From assembly GCA_964579725.1 (NCBI GenBank), contig CAZOHG010000024.1, positions 1 through 49,560 on the forward strand: 49,560 bases of DNA, in the 5' to 3' direction. Below the pieces are notes generated by a model. It made no database searches. It saw nothing but the letters and a program-made list of their open reading frames with translations, and was not told where the DNA came from. Position numbers and translations under genes: made by a program. The DNA is from CAZOHG01 sp964579725. GTDB taxonomy: Bacteria > Zhuqueibacterota > JdFR-76 > BMS3Abin05. Below are positions 18,139 to 26,382 of this stretch, in pieces (within the stretch, counting starts at the first letter, position 1; the number at the start of each line of letters is the position of its first letter).

Positions 18139-19458
18139 CTACGGCGTTACCACTAATTTCCGCACCTGAATGCCTCGGCTTGTTTTTAGACGGTAAAAAT
18201 ACAATCCGCTCCCGAAATGGCCAAGATTGGCCTCAATGACATGCCGCCCGGCGGAAAACTTTCCAGCCGCCAGATCCAGCATTTTCTGCCCCAGCACATT
18301 GTACACACTCAGCACCACATTGTCCTCTTGAGACAATTGGAAGCTGAACCGAATGCCTTGTGCCGAGCGCACACAAACCGGATTCGGGTAATTTTGTTCC
18401 AACACAAACTGCCGTGGACGCTTATTTTCAGCTTTGTGTTCGACAACGCGGGAGACGGTTGTTTTCCAGAGAGCAAGACTTCCCGGACCGTCTCCAACTG
18501 CAAAACTTTTCACCACAGAATCGGCTCGTGTGTCAATGACGTCCACACGGTCTTCTTTAAAAGCGGCTGCGAAAATATGCCCCTCTCCGTCGGCCAAAAC
18601 GTCCATTACGCCGGCACCGGTTTGAATGGGATGGTCAGCTCCGTGCAGAATGGCCAAGGTTTGGGCGTTGTAGGCCAACACGTTTCCATGCGAGCCCCAG
18701 CCACCGGCCCCCAAATAGGCCACACCGTTTGCACCAAACGCAATAGTAGAAGGCGAGCCGCCGATTTTCACCGTGTCGACTACAGAGTTGGTCGACAAAT
18801 CGACGACCAGAACCGAGCCCGAAAGATTGGCAAAATTACCGGTGCAGACCACGTGGAGTCTTCCGTCCGAATCGACCGCCAGGTTTTGCGGATTGGTGGG
18901 TGTCAAAATGGTATCCACAACGGTACGGCTGGGGGCGTCAATCACAAAAACCGAACCCTGACCGTAGGAAAACGTGACGGCGTCGAAAGCCGTGTTTGTT
19001 ACGTAGACCTTTTTTCCAACGGCCAAAATGCCCTCCGGCGCCGTACCTACGGAAATAGAATCCACGACGGTGCCTTTCTGAAGATCCACTACCGAAACTG
19101 AATTTGCCATTAAATTGCTCACAAAAATCAATCCGCTGCTTTTGCAAAAAGTGAAATTCCACGGATTTTTGTGCGCGCCCAGGTCGATTGTGTTCACTTC
19201 TTTTCCTGTGTTCAAATCCACAATCTGTAGCGTGCTGGAAACCGAATTGAGAATGTAAAGCGAATCACCCCTGACCTGAATTTGATTCGGAACATTTCCC
19301 GTAGTGAACACATTATTCCAGATTCGATTTTCTGACAGATCGATTCGGGAAACCGTTTCCGCCAGATTGTTTTCGACAAACAAATTGGTGTAAACCGACT
19401 GGGCTTTGGCCGAAGCAAATCCCGCCAAAACAAACACAATAGCCAACCACTTTTTCAT
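18139..19458 (-). CDS. Secreted YncE-like beta-propeller with T9SS signal, possible cobalamin-binding BtuG analogue
   Basis: The product is 439 residues with a signal peptide (about 1-19, ending AKAQ). Repeated blades of about 42 residues follow a 'VVDL.TG.VVDTI.VG..P..IA' pattern (about 35-330), typical of YncE/SMP-30-like seven-bladed propellers. A final domain beginning 'EQNYPNPV' ends 'LKTSRGIQVRKLVVTP', a T9SS type A sorting signal. It is the third gene after a cobalamin riboswitch and directly follows a BtuB-like receptor. In Bacteroides, BtuG is a surface beta-propeller lipoprotein that binds cobalamin very tightly and sits on BtuB. By context this protein may do the same using a T9SS anchor. 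The fold call is strong; the ligand is inferred. Confidence 0.7.
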   Translation of the reverse strand: MKKWLAIVFVLAGFASAKAQSVYTNLFVENNLAETVSRIDLSENRIWNNVFTTGNVPNQIQVRGDSLYILNSVSSTLQIVDLNTGKEVNTIDLGAHKNPWNFTFCKSSGLIFVSNLMANSVSVVDLQKGTVVDSISVGTAPEGILAVGKKVYVTNTAFDAVTFSYGQGSVFVIDAPSRTVVDTILTPTNPQNLAVDSDGRLHVVCTGNFANLSGSVLVVDLSTNSVVDTVKIGGSPSTIAFGANGVAYLGAGGWGSHGNVLAYNAQTLAILHGADHPIQTGAGVMDVLADGEGHIFAAAFKEDRVDVIDTRADSVVKSFAVGDGPGSLALWKTTVSRVVEHKAENKRPRQFVLEQNYPNPVCVRSAQGIRFSFQLSQEDNVVLSVYNVLGQKMLDLAAGKFSAGRHVIEANLGHFGSGLYFYRLKTSRGIQVRKLVVTP

Positions 19459-19546
19459 TCCGCTTTCTCCTTTTTTTTGTTCTAATTTTCTTTTTCACTC
19501 ACTTTGTTTTTTTCGAATTTTGGCAAATTGTCCAGACCACAGCCCT

Positions 19547-21778
19547 TTATTTCTGAAATTCTATTCGTAGCTCAACGCTTCGCCCCGGCATTGGGTAGCG
19601 CTCTAAAATCTGGTACCGGGTATTTGTTGCGTTTTCAATCTCCGCCCCGATTCGGAGCTTTCCCGTGAAAAGGCTCAGGTTTACTCCGAATTGTGCGTTC
19701 CACACAGTGTACGGAAGCAGACTTTTCGTATTGGCTTCCCGCGTAAAACGCCGACTCACCCAACGGCGCGAAATGGTCGTAAAAAAGTGGCTCCAGTTGA
19801 AATGTAGTGAGGCGATTTCTGCGTGTTTGGGGCGAAAGGGCAAGAGTTTCCCCTCGGTTGTTCGCTCTCCGCTGTGGTTAACCGCCAGAAGCCGCGTGTG
19901 GTACCAGCTCAGTTTCAGGTGCTCCCCCCAAAAACGGACACTCAGGGCATCTTCTCTGCCTCTCAATCGTGCTGCCGAAACATTCACCGGCATGTATTTT
20001 CCGTCGAAATTGCGGCGCCAGTAAATCAGATCCCGTACCCGATTGTCGAAAAAATGCTCTTCCGCTTCCCATTGCCCGAGCAAACGACCGGCCAATTTGA
20101 ACCCGAGATCGCGATTTGTAGCGCGCTCGGGACGCAAGTTGGGATTGCCACGGGCAAAGACGTCTTCCACCCAGAAAAGGCTATTGAAAGTGGGGGCGCG
20201 GTAGGTTTTCCCCCAGGTTCCTTTGAGCGTGAGGCACAATTTTCCTTTGCGGACAAGGGCAAATCCGACGGAAGGTGACGTCACATCGGGAAAATCGGAG
20301 GGAAAATCCGCCCGAAAACCGGGAGAGAAGACAAGCTTTTGAAAAAACAATTTTGAGGGCAGAAGCATTTTGGCCCGCCAGAGCAAAAAGGCGCTGAATG
20401 TTTGTCGGGTCACGCGGCCCAAGCTTTTTTGAGGGCGAATCCTGTCCTGACCTCGTAATCCGTCCAGACGAAAATCGACCCCCGTAAACAACGGCTGCCC
20501 GGAATTGGCGAAAATCTGCGCGTGGGTTTGAAATCCCGCTGCTTCATTTACGTAAAAACTGTTGACAGGCGAAAAGACCCACGGCCGTGGGGAAAAAAAA
20601 GTCTGCCGGTACCGCTGGTAGAAACCGGTCACATCTAAAATGGCCGCTTTTTTCAGGGGGATTTTCCACCCGGCTTGCAACAGCCAGCGGTTGTCTTGAA
20701 GAGAGGCGTGTGGGGTTAGCTGGCGAAGAGCCCCGGGCACACCGCGGCGTGCCCGGTAGCGTTGTAACGAGAAATAGGCTTTGCCACCCAAAAGGCCGGA
20801 ACGGGAGGCTTCTAAAAAAATATTCCAATCTCGAAAAGCGTTGTTGCGCCGGATTTGTGTACGCCCAAACAAATCGGAATAATGAAAATTTCCCTCGGCT
20901 TCTCGTTCTTGTGCCGAAAGATTTAGGTGAAACAATCTAATTAAGGGGGAGACAAACAGAGCCGCCTGTTTGGCTCCGAAGCTGCCCCGCGCTGCCTTCA
21001 CTGAAACGCTGGGATCGCTGCCAGAGCTTTTACGCGTCACAATATTAATCACCCCGCCAATGGCGTCATTTCCAAATAGTGTGGCGCCGCCGCTTTTTAA
21101 AATTTCAATGTGGTCAATCCAATTTAGCGAAAGGGTGGAGAGGTCTACCGTGCTGTTCTGGGCAGGATTGAGCTTGACTCCGTCGATTAAAATCAAGACC
21201 TGGTTGGTGTGGCTCCCGCGAATGGAAACCGTTTGTTTCCCTCCCCTGCCCCCGGTGTCGTACACCAAAAGTCCAGGTTGAGATTTCAGAAAATCGCCCA
21301 GGTCTTGTGCGCCACTTTCCCGCAACATTCGGGAAGAAATAATCCGGAGAGCGCCGGGAGAATTCCATTCGGACAAAGCCTCCCGTTCACCCCAAACCAA
21401 AAGACTTCCCAGCCGGATAAACGTGGGACGCAGGCGAAAATTCACGTGCACCGTCGCGTCTTCTAAAATCCGAATGTCGGCTTTTTCAGCAGTCGTGTAA
21501 CCGATCATCTGGGCACGAAGGGTGTAAGACCCCACTGGCAGCGAAAACATTTGGAATTTACCCCTGCGATCGGTTGCAGCGCCGTACGCTGCCCCCACCA
21601 CCGTCACATTGGCACCGAAGAGAGGTTCACCGGTTTCGGCATCCACCACGCGGCCCTCGATTTTGACCGCATGTTGGAACTCGGCTCCGGTGCCCGTCGT
21701 TTCGGCCCAAACGGACGGAAAACTACCCAAGAAACCGAGGGCAAGAACCCAAAGAATGGCTTCGCAAAGCCGCTTCAT
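19547..21778 (-). CDS. btuB: BtuB-like TonB-dependent cobalamin/corrinoid receptor
   Basis: The product is 743 residues. A signal peptide (about 1-26) is followed by a carboxypeptidase-regulatory-like domain (about 38-110, 'GRVVDAETGEPLFGANVTVV'), a plug (about 135-250, with 'VSIRGSHTNQVLILIDGVKL' and 'GNDAIGGVINIVTRK') and a 22-strand-type barrel ending 'GRSVELRIEFQK'. Expression under a cobalamin riboswitch with cobO points to corrinoid uptake as substrate. Its ATG overlaps the cobO stop by 4 bases (ATGA). It needs a TonB complex; one is encoded at 7954-9768. No B12 ABC transporter (BtuCDF) is in the window. Confidence 0.85.
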   Translation of the reverse strand: MKRLCEAILWVLALGFLGSFPSVWAETTGTGAEFQHAVKIEGRVVDAETGEPLFGANVTVVGAAYGAATDRRGKFQMFSLPVGSYTLRAQMIGYTTAEKADIRILEDATVHVNFRLRPTFIRLGSLLVWGEREALSEWNSPGALRIISSRMLRESGAQDLGDFLKSQPGLLVYDTGGRGGKQTVSIRGSHTNQVLILIDGVKLNPAQNSTVDLSTLSLNWIDHIEILKSGGATLFGNDAIGGVINIVTRKSSGSDPSVSVKAARGSFGAKQAALFVSPLIRLFHLNLSAQEREAEGNFHYSDLFGRTQIRRNNAFRDWNIFLEASRSGLLGGKAYFSLQRYRARRGVPGALRQLTPHASLQDNRWLLQAGWKIPLKKAAILDVTGFYQRYRQTFFSPRPWVFSPVNSFYVNEAAGFQTHAQIFANSGQPLFTGVDFRLDGLRGQDRIRPQKSLGRVTRQTFSAFLLWRAKMLLPSKLFFQKLVFSPGFRADFPSDFPDVTSPSVGFALVRKGKLCLTLKGTWGKTYRAPTFNSLFWVEDVFARGNPNLRPERATNRDLGFKLAGRLLGQWEAEEHFFDNRVRDLIYWRRNFDGKYMPVNVSAARLRGREDALSVRFWGEHLKLSWYHTRLLAVNHSGERTTEGKLLPFRPKHAEIASLHFNWSHFFTTISRRWVSRRFTREANTKSLLPYTVWNAQFGVNLSLFTGKLRIGAEIENATNTRYQILERYPMPGRSVELRIEFQK

Positions 21779-22308
21779 TTTTCAATCCCTTTGCGAGCCA
21801 CTACTCCTTGGGAGTAGTAATGTTTAATTTCACGCATTTCGGTAACCAAATCAGCCTTCTCAATCAATGCTTCCGGCGCGTAGCGTCCCGTCAAAATAAG
21901 CTCAACCTGTTCGGGCTTTTGCTCGAAAAGCTCCAAAATCTGTTCGGTTTTGAGCAAGCGGAAAAAAATCGCCACGTTAACCTCGTCCAAAATCACAATG
22001 TCGTAGCGATTGCTGAGCATGGCTTCTCGGCAACGGGCCAGCCCCTGCTGGGCCAAACGAATATCTTCCTCCGTGGCTTTGTCCACGTGAACAAATGTGG
22101 GCTGGCCGAATTGTTCGATTGTAATAAAAGGAGCAAGCTGCTGAACAGCCTTCAATTCGCCGTAATCCTGGCCTTTCATGAATTGACCGATGAACACGGA
22201 AAGTTCGTTTCCCGCCGCGCGAAGGGCCAGCCCCAGTGCGGCCGTTGTTTTTCCCTTTCCGTTCCCCGTGTAGATTTGGATGTAGCCCTTTTTTAAACCT
22301 CCCGCCAT
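21775..22308 (-). CDS. cobO: Cob(I)alamin / cob(I)yrinic acid a,c-diamide adenosyltransferase, CobA/CobO/BtuR type
   Basis: The product is 177 residues. 'YTGNGKGKTTAALGLALRAAG' holds an inverted-type P-loop (GNGKGKTT, residues 15-22), and 'YDIVILDEVNVAIFF' is the conserved ATP-binding strand of this family. The enzyme transfers the adenosyl group of ATP to reduced corrinoid, making adenosylcobalamin in the cytoplasm; it serves both de novo synthesis and salvage. The start is supported by AAGGAGAA 8 bases upstream. It is the first gene of the riboswitch-controlled operon and is translationally coupled to the receptor gene. Confidence 0.93.
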   Translation of the reverse strand: MAGGLKKGYIQIYTGNGKGKTTAALGLALRAAGNELSVFIGQFMKGQDYGELKAVQQLAPFITIEQFGQPTFVHVDKATEEDIRLAQQGLARCREAMLSNRYDIVILDEVNVAIFFRLLKTEQILELFEQKPEQVELILTGRYAPEALIEKADLVTEMREIKHYYSQGVVARKGIEK

Positions 22309-22634
22309 TGGTAGTTCTCCTTTTTATTTGAATGCAACCTTTTTCTCCGAAAAGGCAAAACAATTTGCAGCAAATTCAATCGATTGACCCTACAATCTTT
22401 TGGCCTCACTGGTTTCTTTCCGGCAGTAGCCGAACTCACTTTCGGCCGATTTTTCAAAAAGATGCCTTCAAAAACAGCCAAATTTTTCGGCGTTTTTATT
22501 TTCGAATAAGGGAACAGCCCGTCAAAAATTATTGGTGCACCTACCCCGAACGCGACAAAAATAGGCAGGTGAAAATAATTTTTGTAGCCGACCCGGGAAA
22601 GAAATTTTCAATAGAAAGACAGGGCGGATGAGGC
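22309..22634. other. Untranslated leader between terminator and cobO
   Basis: About 325 bases separate the riboswitch terminator from cobO. Apart from the cobO ribosome binding site near 22316-22321, I see no gene or structure here. Confidence 0.4.
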
Positions 22635-22635
22635 A

Positions 22636-22669
22636 ATAAAAAACCCCAACCTTCGTGCGAAAATTGGGG
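22636..22669 (-). terminator. Intrinsic terminator of the cobalamin riboswitch
   Basis: Read on the minus strand, CCCCAA pairs with TTGGGG across a 14-base loop and is followed by TTTTTTATT. It lies about 65 bases after the aptamer and before cobO. It therefore fits a transcription-attenuation expression platform that stops the B12 operon when cobalamin is bound. Confidence 0.7.
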
Positions 22670-22733
22670 GAATTGGATCGATTGCAAACGCAAAAGGCCC
22701 GAAACCTCACCCGCGAAGGCTCCCGGAAATCCA

Positions 22734-22916
22734 ATTTCGGCAGGTCTCCTGGCTCTGGGCTCAACCTACTAACCGCGCCTTCCCACCCGCCCAGGCGGAC
22801 AGTGGCATGTTGTGCGGCTTTCGTCACCCATTACAGTAGCGGGGCTGCTCCCGATTCTCACGGGATTCCCTTTTAAGGCTGTCTTGACTCGTGCTGTCAA
22901 GACGCACACACCGAAA
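22734..22916 (-). ncRNA. Cobalamin (B12) riboswitch aptamer
   Basis: The minus strand contains all main cobalamin-aptamer blocks in order: GGGAATCCCGTGAGAAT, GAGCAGCCCCGCTACTGTA-like (present as GGGAGCAGCCCCGCTACTGT), then GTGACGAAAGCCGCACAACA with CCACTGTCC, GGGAAGGCGCGG, and the B12 box GAGCCAGGAGACCTGCC. TTTCGG and CCGAAA at the two ends can form stem P1, and an 8-bp hairpin (22881-22903) lies near the 5' side. Binding of adenosylcobalamin or a related corrinoid is expected to switch off cobO, the BtuB-like receptor and the beta-propeller gene. Confidence 0.95.
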
Positions 22917-22940
22917 CGGCTTATTGAAAAGAACTGCATT

Positions 22941-22969
22941 AATATAGAGAATAAATTTCCACCTGTCAA
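22941..22969 (-). promoter_or_regulatory. Strong sigma70-like promoter of the B12 operon
   Basis: On the minus strand TTGACA (22969-22964) and TATATT (22946-22941) are spaced by exactly 17 bp. Transcription would start near 22934, about 18 bases before the aptamer. This is the best promoter match in the window. Confidence 0.75.
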
Positions 22970-23055
22970 TAAAAAAATGGACCAGCCGGAATTTTTTCAG
23001 AAAAGGAAATTGGGAAAAAGAGAAAATAGCCACAGCTTTTGCGCCCGATTTTCGC

Positions 23056-23153
23056 CCACCGGTACACAGGCCAGCTGACATTCAGCCTCTGTCCGGCGAA
23101 CACGGGAAAAACTTCTGAAATCGAAAATCGGCATTCTTTTCTCGGAAATCAAA
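23056..23153 (+). repeat. Intergenic repeat, copy B
   Basis: This matches 2652-2749 end to end with scattered mismatches and one exact 19-mer (23118-23136). The hairpin present at the start of copy A is not preserved here. Confidence 0.6.
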
Positions 23154-23235
23154 AATCTGAAAGAAAAAGAGAAATTAGCCATCCAAAATTCACCCTATCT
23201 CTTATTTTTCATCGGCGCAGAAAAGTATCTCATAC

Positions 23236-23274
23236 AAAAAAGGCCATTTTTTGCGCGGATGTTGTGAGAGCGAG
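23236..23274 (+). repeat. Left copy of the repeat flanking the AT-rich locus
   Basis: This aligns with 49521-49560 on the same strand: a run of six A, GGCCATTT, GC.CGGATGTT.TG.GAGCGAG, with three substitutions and one T-tract length/base difference. Weaker similarity continues about 35 bases upstream of both copies. It is followed by the palindrome AGCGAGCTCGCT (23270-23281). Confidence 0.65.
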
Positions 23275-23399
23275 CTCGCTTCGTGAAAAATATACCTTTT
23301 TATTCTCTCTACCTACGGGGTCCCCCCTACCAACATAACCCTTTGACTGCGAAAGCACTATTACCTGAGTGATTCAAGCAATTGGATTTTCAAGACCAG

Positions 23400-25211
23400 T
23401 CATTTATGCCCTTCAACTATTTTCCTGAACCATTTTTTATAACTATTTAAGGGAACTGTTGAAGGAACGGCCGTTCCGTAGGGAAAATTTGATCTCAAGA
23501 CAACCATGCTCCCTTTTACATATTTTGCATGCATTAATTCATGCCTATTCACGCGAATAGTATGTTTACCTGCGAGCCTTACTAACAAAGCATTTAAATC
23601 TTTGTCCAATTTTTCCTCTAACAGGCGTTCTCTGATTTGACTTTTTGCCTTATCAAAGGATTGGATTTTTCCTTCTTTTATTGAAACAAGCTTAACAATT
23701 AGAAAATCTCCGTTTCTGCTTTGAATTGGTCCATAAATTTGGCCTGGAGATAAACTGTAGATAATCTTTGCAAGATTTCCTGCTCGTTTATAAAAGGAAC
23801 GAACCCTGTAACCAATATTCTTTTGAGGAAATAATTTTGAAAATTCCTTTACGGACCTGGCAAAATCCTTACCTGAGATAAATTGATTAATGAATTCCTC
23901 CGATAGTTTTTTGTTAGGAACCTTAACAATCTCCGCCTTTCTAATTTCTTGTTTTGCGAATATTTTTTTATGCAAATTATAATAGTTTAGCATTTCTGAA
24001 TCAGTAATTTTTATTGATTTAGCCATCATCTGCAAATATATTTTTGCCAGTAAATTATCCCTCCACATGTCCGTTTGCCTTTTAACGTAGCGCGTATTTT
24101 GTAAATTCTCATGATATCCCTCTTTAATAACCGTCTCAAATAAAACCATTCTTCGAATCAGTTCCTTGAAATCTCTTTGCAACTCCTGGGGAGATCGATA
24201 ATTTCGCAAATAGGGCCCCAATTTTATTTTTTCCCAGAATTGACCAATCGTCCATACTTCTCCACTTTCAAATCGAATAAATGGCTCACTATCGATTTTT
24301 TTATTAATGAATGTGGGTTTAAGAAACTCTTGTGTAGAAACCGAATATTTTGAAAGGAAAGGCGATTTATCAAAAGGGAATATCCCCAGTAACTTGTTTA
24401 AAACCCTATTGTAGGTATTCCTTTTTATGGTGAATCTCTGTCTTTTCATAAGAGCCAGCATCTTTCTATCACATAAACGCATCTCCTTTCTTTCTTTCAC
24501 TTTTTTAAATAAGGAAGGTTTTAAATGATTAAAACTATACGTTGATGTTAAGGGATGGGATATTATTTTTCTTAGACGAAATATATAATAGACCTTTCCT
24601 ACTTTTATCGGTCGGCTTATTTGTCCGATTGTTAAACCATAAACCACATCCTCAACCGGTTTCCATACTTTGCCGTAAGTAATTATTTTGCTCTGCGCAA
24701 GATTGTTAAACAGGCCGTTATTATTCTTTGATGCATTATGATAAGCCGTAAATGCGGATAAAGAATCCGAAAATGTATCATAATCAACCAGTCTTTTTTC
24801 CCGAGAACGAAAAAAGGCTTCTTTTAGATCGTTTTCTGAGATTTTGACCTGTCCTTGAATATTGCGCTTAAACCATTCTTCGTAAACCGCTTCTTTCTGA
24901 TATTCATGGATCCTTTTTTTTATTGTTGAAATTGTATCCAGGTGTGCTCGAATGGCTTCCAATGCCAATAATTTCTCTGCAACAAGTGACGCAGCTAAAT
25001 TCAGTTTTAGAACGGAATCTGACGAAAATTGGTTGGCATGGGGCATAAAATTAAGACGCTGCTCGAATTCATCCAATGAAATTCGCCTCGAATCAACTCG
25101 CAGAACAGAATTCTCATTTCTTGAGCATCCCACTAAAAAAACCAGGACACTTCCTATTAAAATCGCTTTCCCAAATACTTCCACAAAAAATGATTGTGGT
25201 TTCCTAATCAT
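23400..25211 (-). CDS. Lipoprotein with two parvulin-type (SurA/PpiC-like) peptidyl-prolyl isomerase domains
   Basis: The product is 603 residues. A hydrophobic N-terminus ends in the lipobox LVGC (lipoprotein). A SurA-like N-terminal helical region ('VLRVDSRRISLDEFEQRLNF...LVAEKLLALEAI') follows. Two degenerate rotamase-like segments are recognised by their C-terminal parts: 'LTIGQISRPIKVGKVYYIFRL' (split here; about residues 195-220) and 'LSPGQIYGPIQSRNGDFLIVKL' (about 490-515). Such proteins chaperone outer-membrane and secreted proteins in the periplasm. It overlaps the regulator gene by 8 bases, so it is the last gene of the glycan locus. A chaperone for the locus's barrels and surface proteins is a reasonable inference. 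Confidence 0.7.
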   Translation of the reverse strand: MIRKPQSFFVEVFGKAILIGSVLVFLVGCSRNENSVLRVDSRRISLDEFEQRLNFMPHANQFSSDSVLKLNLAASLVAEKLLALEAIRAHLDTISTIKKRIHEYQKEAVYEEWFKRNIQGQVKISENDLKEAFFRSREKRLVDYDTFSDSLSAFTAYHNASKNNNGLFNNLAQSKIITYGKVWKPVEDVVYGLTIGQISRPIKVGKVYYIFRLRKIISHPLTSTYSFNHLKPSLFKKVKERKEMRLCDRKMLALMKRQRFTIKRNTYNRVLNKLLGIFPFDKSPFLSKYSVSTQEFLKPTFINKKIDSEPFIRFESGEVWTIGQFWEKIKLGPYLRNYRSPQELQRDFKELIRRMVLFETVIKEGYHENLQNTRYVKRQTDMWRDNLLAKIYLQMMAKSIKITDSEMLNYYNLHKKIFAKQEIRKAEIVKVPNKKLSEEFINQFISGKDFARSVKEFSKLFPQKNIGYRVRSFYKRAGNLAKIIYSLSPGQIYGPIQSRNGDFLIVKLVSIKEGKIQSFDKAKSQIRERLLEEKLDKDLNALLVRLAGKHTIRVNRHELMHAKYVKGSMVVLRSNFPYGTAVPSTVPLNSYKKWFRKIVEGHK

Positions 25212-26313
25212 TTAGAAAGTAATCCTCCAAATGGTAATTTCCTTTTCTGTCTGGCAAGATTAGTTTGGGTTCAATCCTCTTTTGAACAACGGGCGCACCG
25301 GGATTTTCAATTTTAGCTAATAGTATTTTTACCGCTTCTTCCCCCACTTTTTCATTAAACTGTTCCACGGTAGGATATTTGGGCTGATTCAGACTGTTCG
25401 CATAGCCAAATATTACAAAATTCTTTGGTAAGGATTTCCCCTCTCTTTTCAACTCTTCTTCAAGGTCTTCGATCATTTCATCGTGATTGAAACAAACTCC
25501 AATTTTTTCTCCTGATTGAGCTATTTCAGCCATATTCGTTTTAAATTCATCTATAGAATAGATACGGGCAAAATGATGACCGTAAAGAACTTCCGTCGCA
25601 TATCTGTATCCGCTTATTTTTTCCATCGTTGATGATATTTTAAGGAATGATTCATTCGGATATATAAAAATAATATTCTTACACCATTGACTATATTTTA
25701 AATATGAACAAACTTTATACATTCCTTTTTCATTATCAACAACAACATAATCCGTCTCCAGTTGTGGGATGTATCGATCTACTAAAACAAAAGGTACCTT
25801 TCTTAAAATCAACTCTTCAATATGCGAATAATTATTTTGATAATTATCTTCTAAAAATATAATGAGTCCGCTTACATGATTTTCTAATAAATTATAAACG
25901 GCTTCTCGTTCCTTTTCATGGTTCATATTTGAAATTGAGATTAATAAATTATACCCTCTATTTTCAAGTTCGGACTGGACGCCAGATAAAATCCCCATGA
26001 AAATTTTGTAATCTGAATAATTTTTGGGAATAATCAGAGCAATCTGTGCCAATTCCTGTTTTGAAGGCGGGGTCAAGTTATTTATAAAAATACCTTTCCC
26101 CTGTTGTTTTTTTATTATTCCATCCTTTTCCATATCATTGAGCGTTCTAACCACAGTCGTGTAACTAAATCCCATATTATTCATTATTTCACGAACAGTG
26201 GGTAATTGATCATTTCTTCCCAAATGCCTTTCTTTTATATAGGCAAGGAGTTTTTCTCTTAATATTTCATATTTTTTTCTTTTATCGAATTTTTCTGCTA
26301 ACTTCACTTCCAT
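25204..26313 (-). CDS. GntR/LacI-type (AraR-like) transcriptional regulator
   Basis: The product is 369 residues. An N-terminal GntR winged helix-turn-helix (about 10-75; 'LPTVREIMNNMGFSYTTVV', 'DMEKDGIIKKQQGKGIFI') is joined to a LacI/periplasmic-binding-protein-like sugar-sensing domain (about 85-350; 'IALIIPKNYSDYKIFMGILS', 'VSGLIIFLEDN'). This arrangement occurs in AraR-type repressors that release DNA when a sugar binds. It is encoded in the glycan locus between GH38 and the parvulin lipoprotein, so it probably controls this locus in response to a liberated sugar. A TGTACA palindrome precedes the gene and may mediate autoregulation. Confidence 0.85.
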   Translation of the reverse strand: MEVKLAEKFDKRKKYEILREKLLAYIKERHLGRNDQLPTVREIMNNMGFSYTTVVRTLNDMEKDGIIKKQQGKGIFINNLTPPSKQELAQIALIIPKNYSDYKIFMGILSGVQSELENRGYNLLISISNMNHEKEREAVYNLLENHVSGLIIFLEDNYQNNYSHIEELILRKVPFVLVDRYIPQLETDYVVVDNEKGMYKVCSYLKYSQWCKNIIFIYPNESFLKISSTMEKISGYRYATEVLYGHHFARIYSIDEFKTNMAEIAQSGEKIGVCFNHDEMIEDLEEELKREGKSLPKNFVIFGYANSLNQPKYPTVEQFNEKVGEEAVKILLAKIENPGAPVVQKRIEPKLILPDRKGNYHLEDYFLND

Positions 26314-26339
26314 AATTATGTGGATTCCTTCAATTTTAA

Positions 26340-26348
26340 AATGTACAC
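26340..26348 (-). promoter_or_regulatory. Candidate operator GTGTACATT upstream of the regulator gene
   Basis: GTGTACATT on the minus strand contains the TGTACA palindrome (26342-26347) and a potential -10 element (TACATT), about 27 bases before the regulator start. The same GTGTACAWT core appears at 35065-35073 and 48320-48328. Confidence 0.4.
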
Positions 26349-26382
26349 AATATTTTTTAATTAGTTGAGCTATTTTTTATAT

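Larger units (their letters stand above)
22970..23399. other. Gene-free junction between the B12 operon and the glycan locus
   Basis: No plausible gene lies here. The stretch holds repeat copy B (23056-23153) and the left copy of the locus-flanking repeat with a 12-bp palindrome (23236-23281). The base composition changes from GC-richer to AT-rich across this junction. Confidence 0.5.

Noticed and set aside
18217..19101. 294-codon plus-strand frame opposite the beta-propeller gene
   Set aside because: The minus-strand gene has a signal peptide, propeller repeats and T9SS domain; the plus frame shows none of these.
22655..22876. Small plus-strand frame over the riboswitch
   Set aside because: It lies opposite a conserved structured RNA and has no recognisable product.
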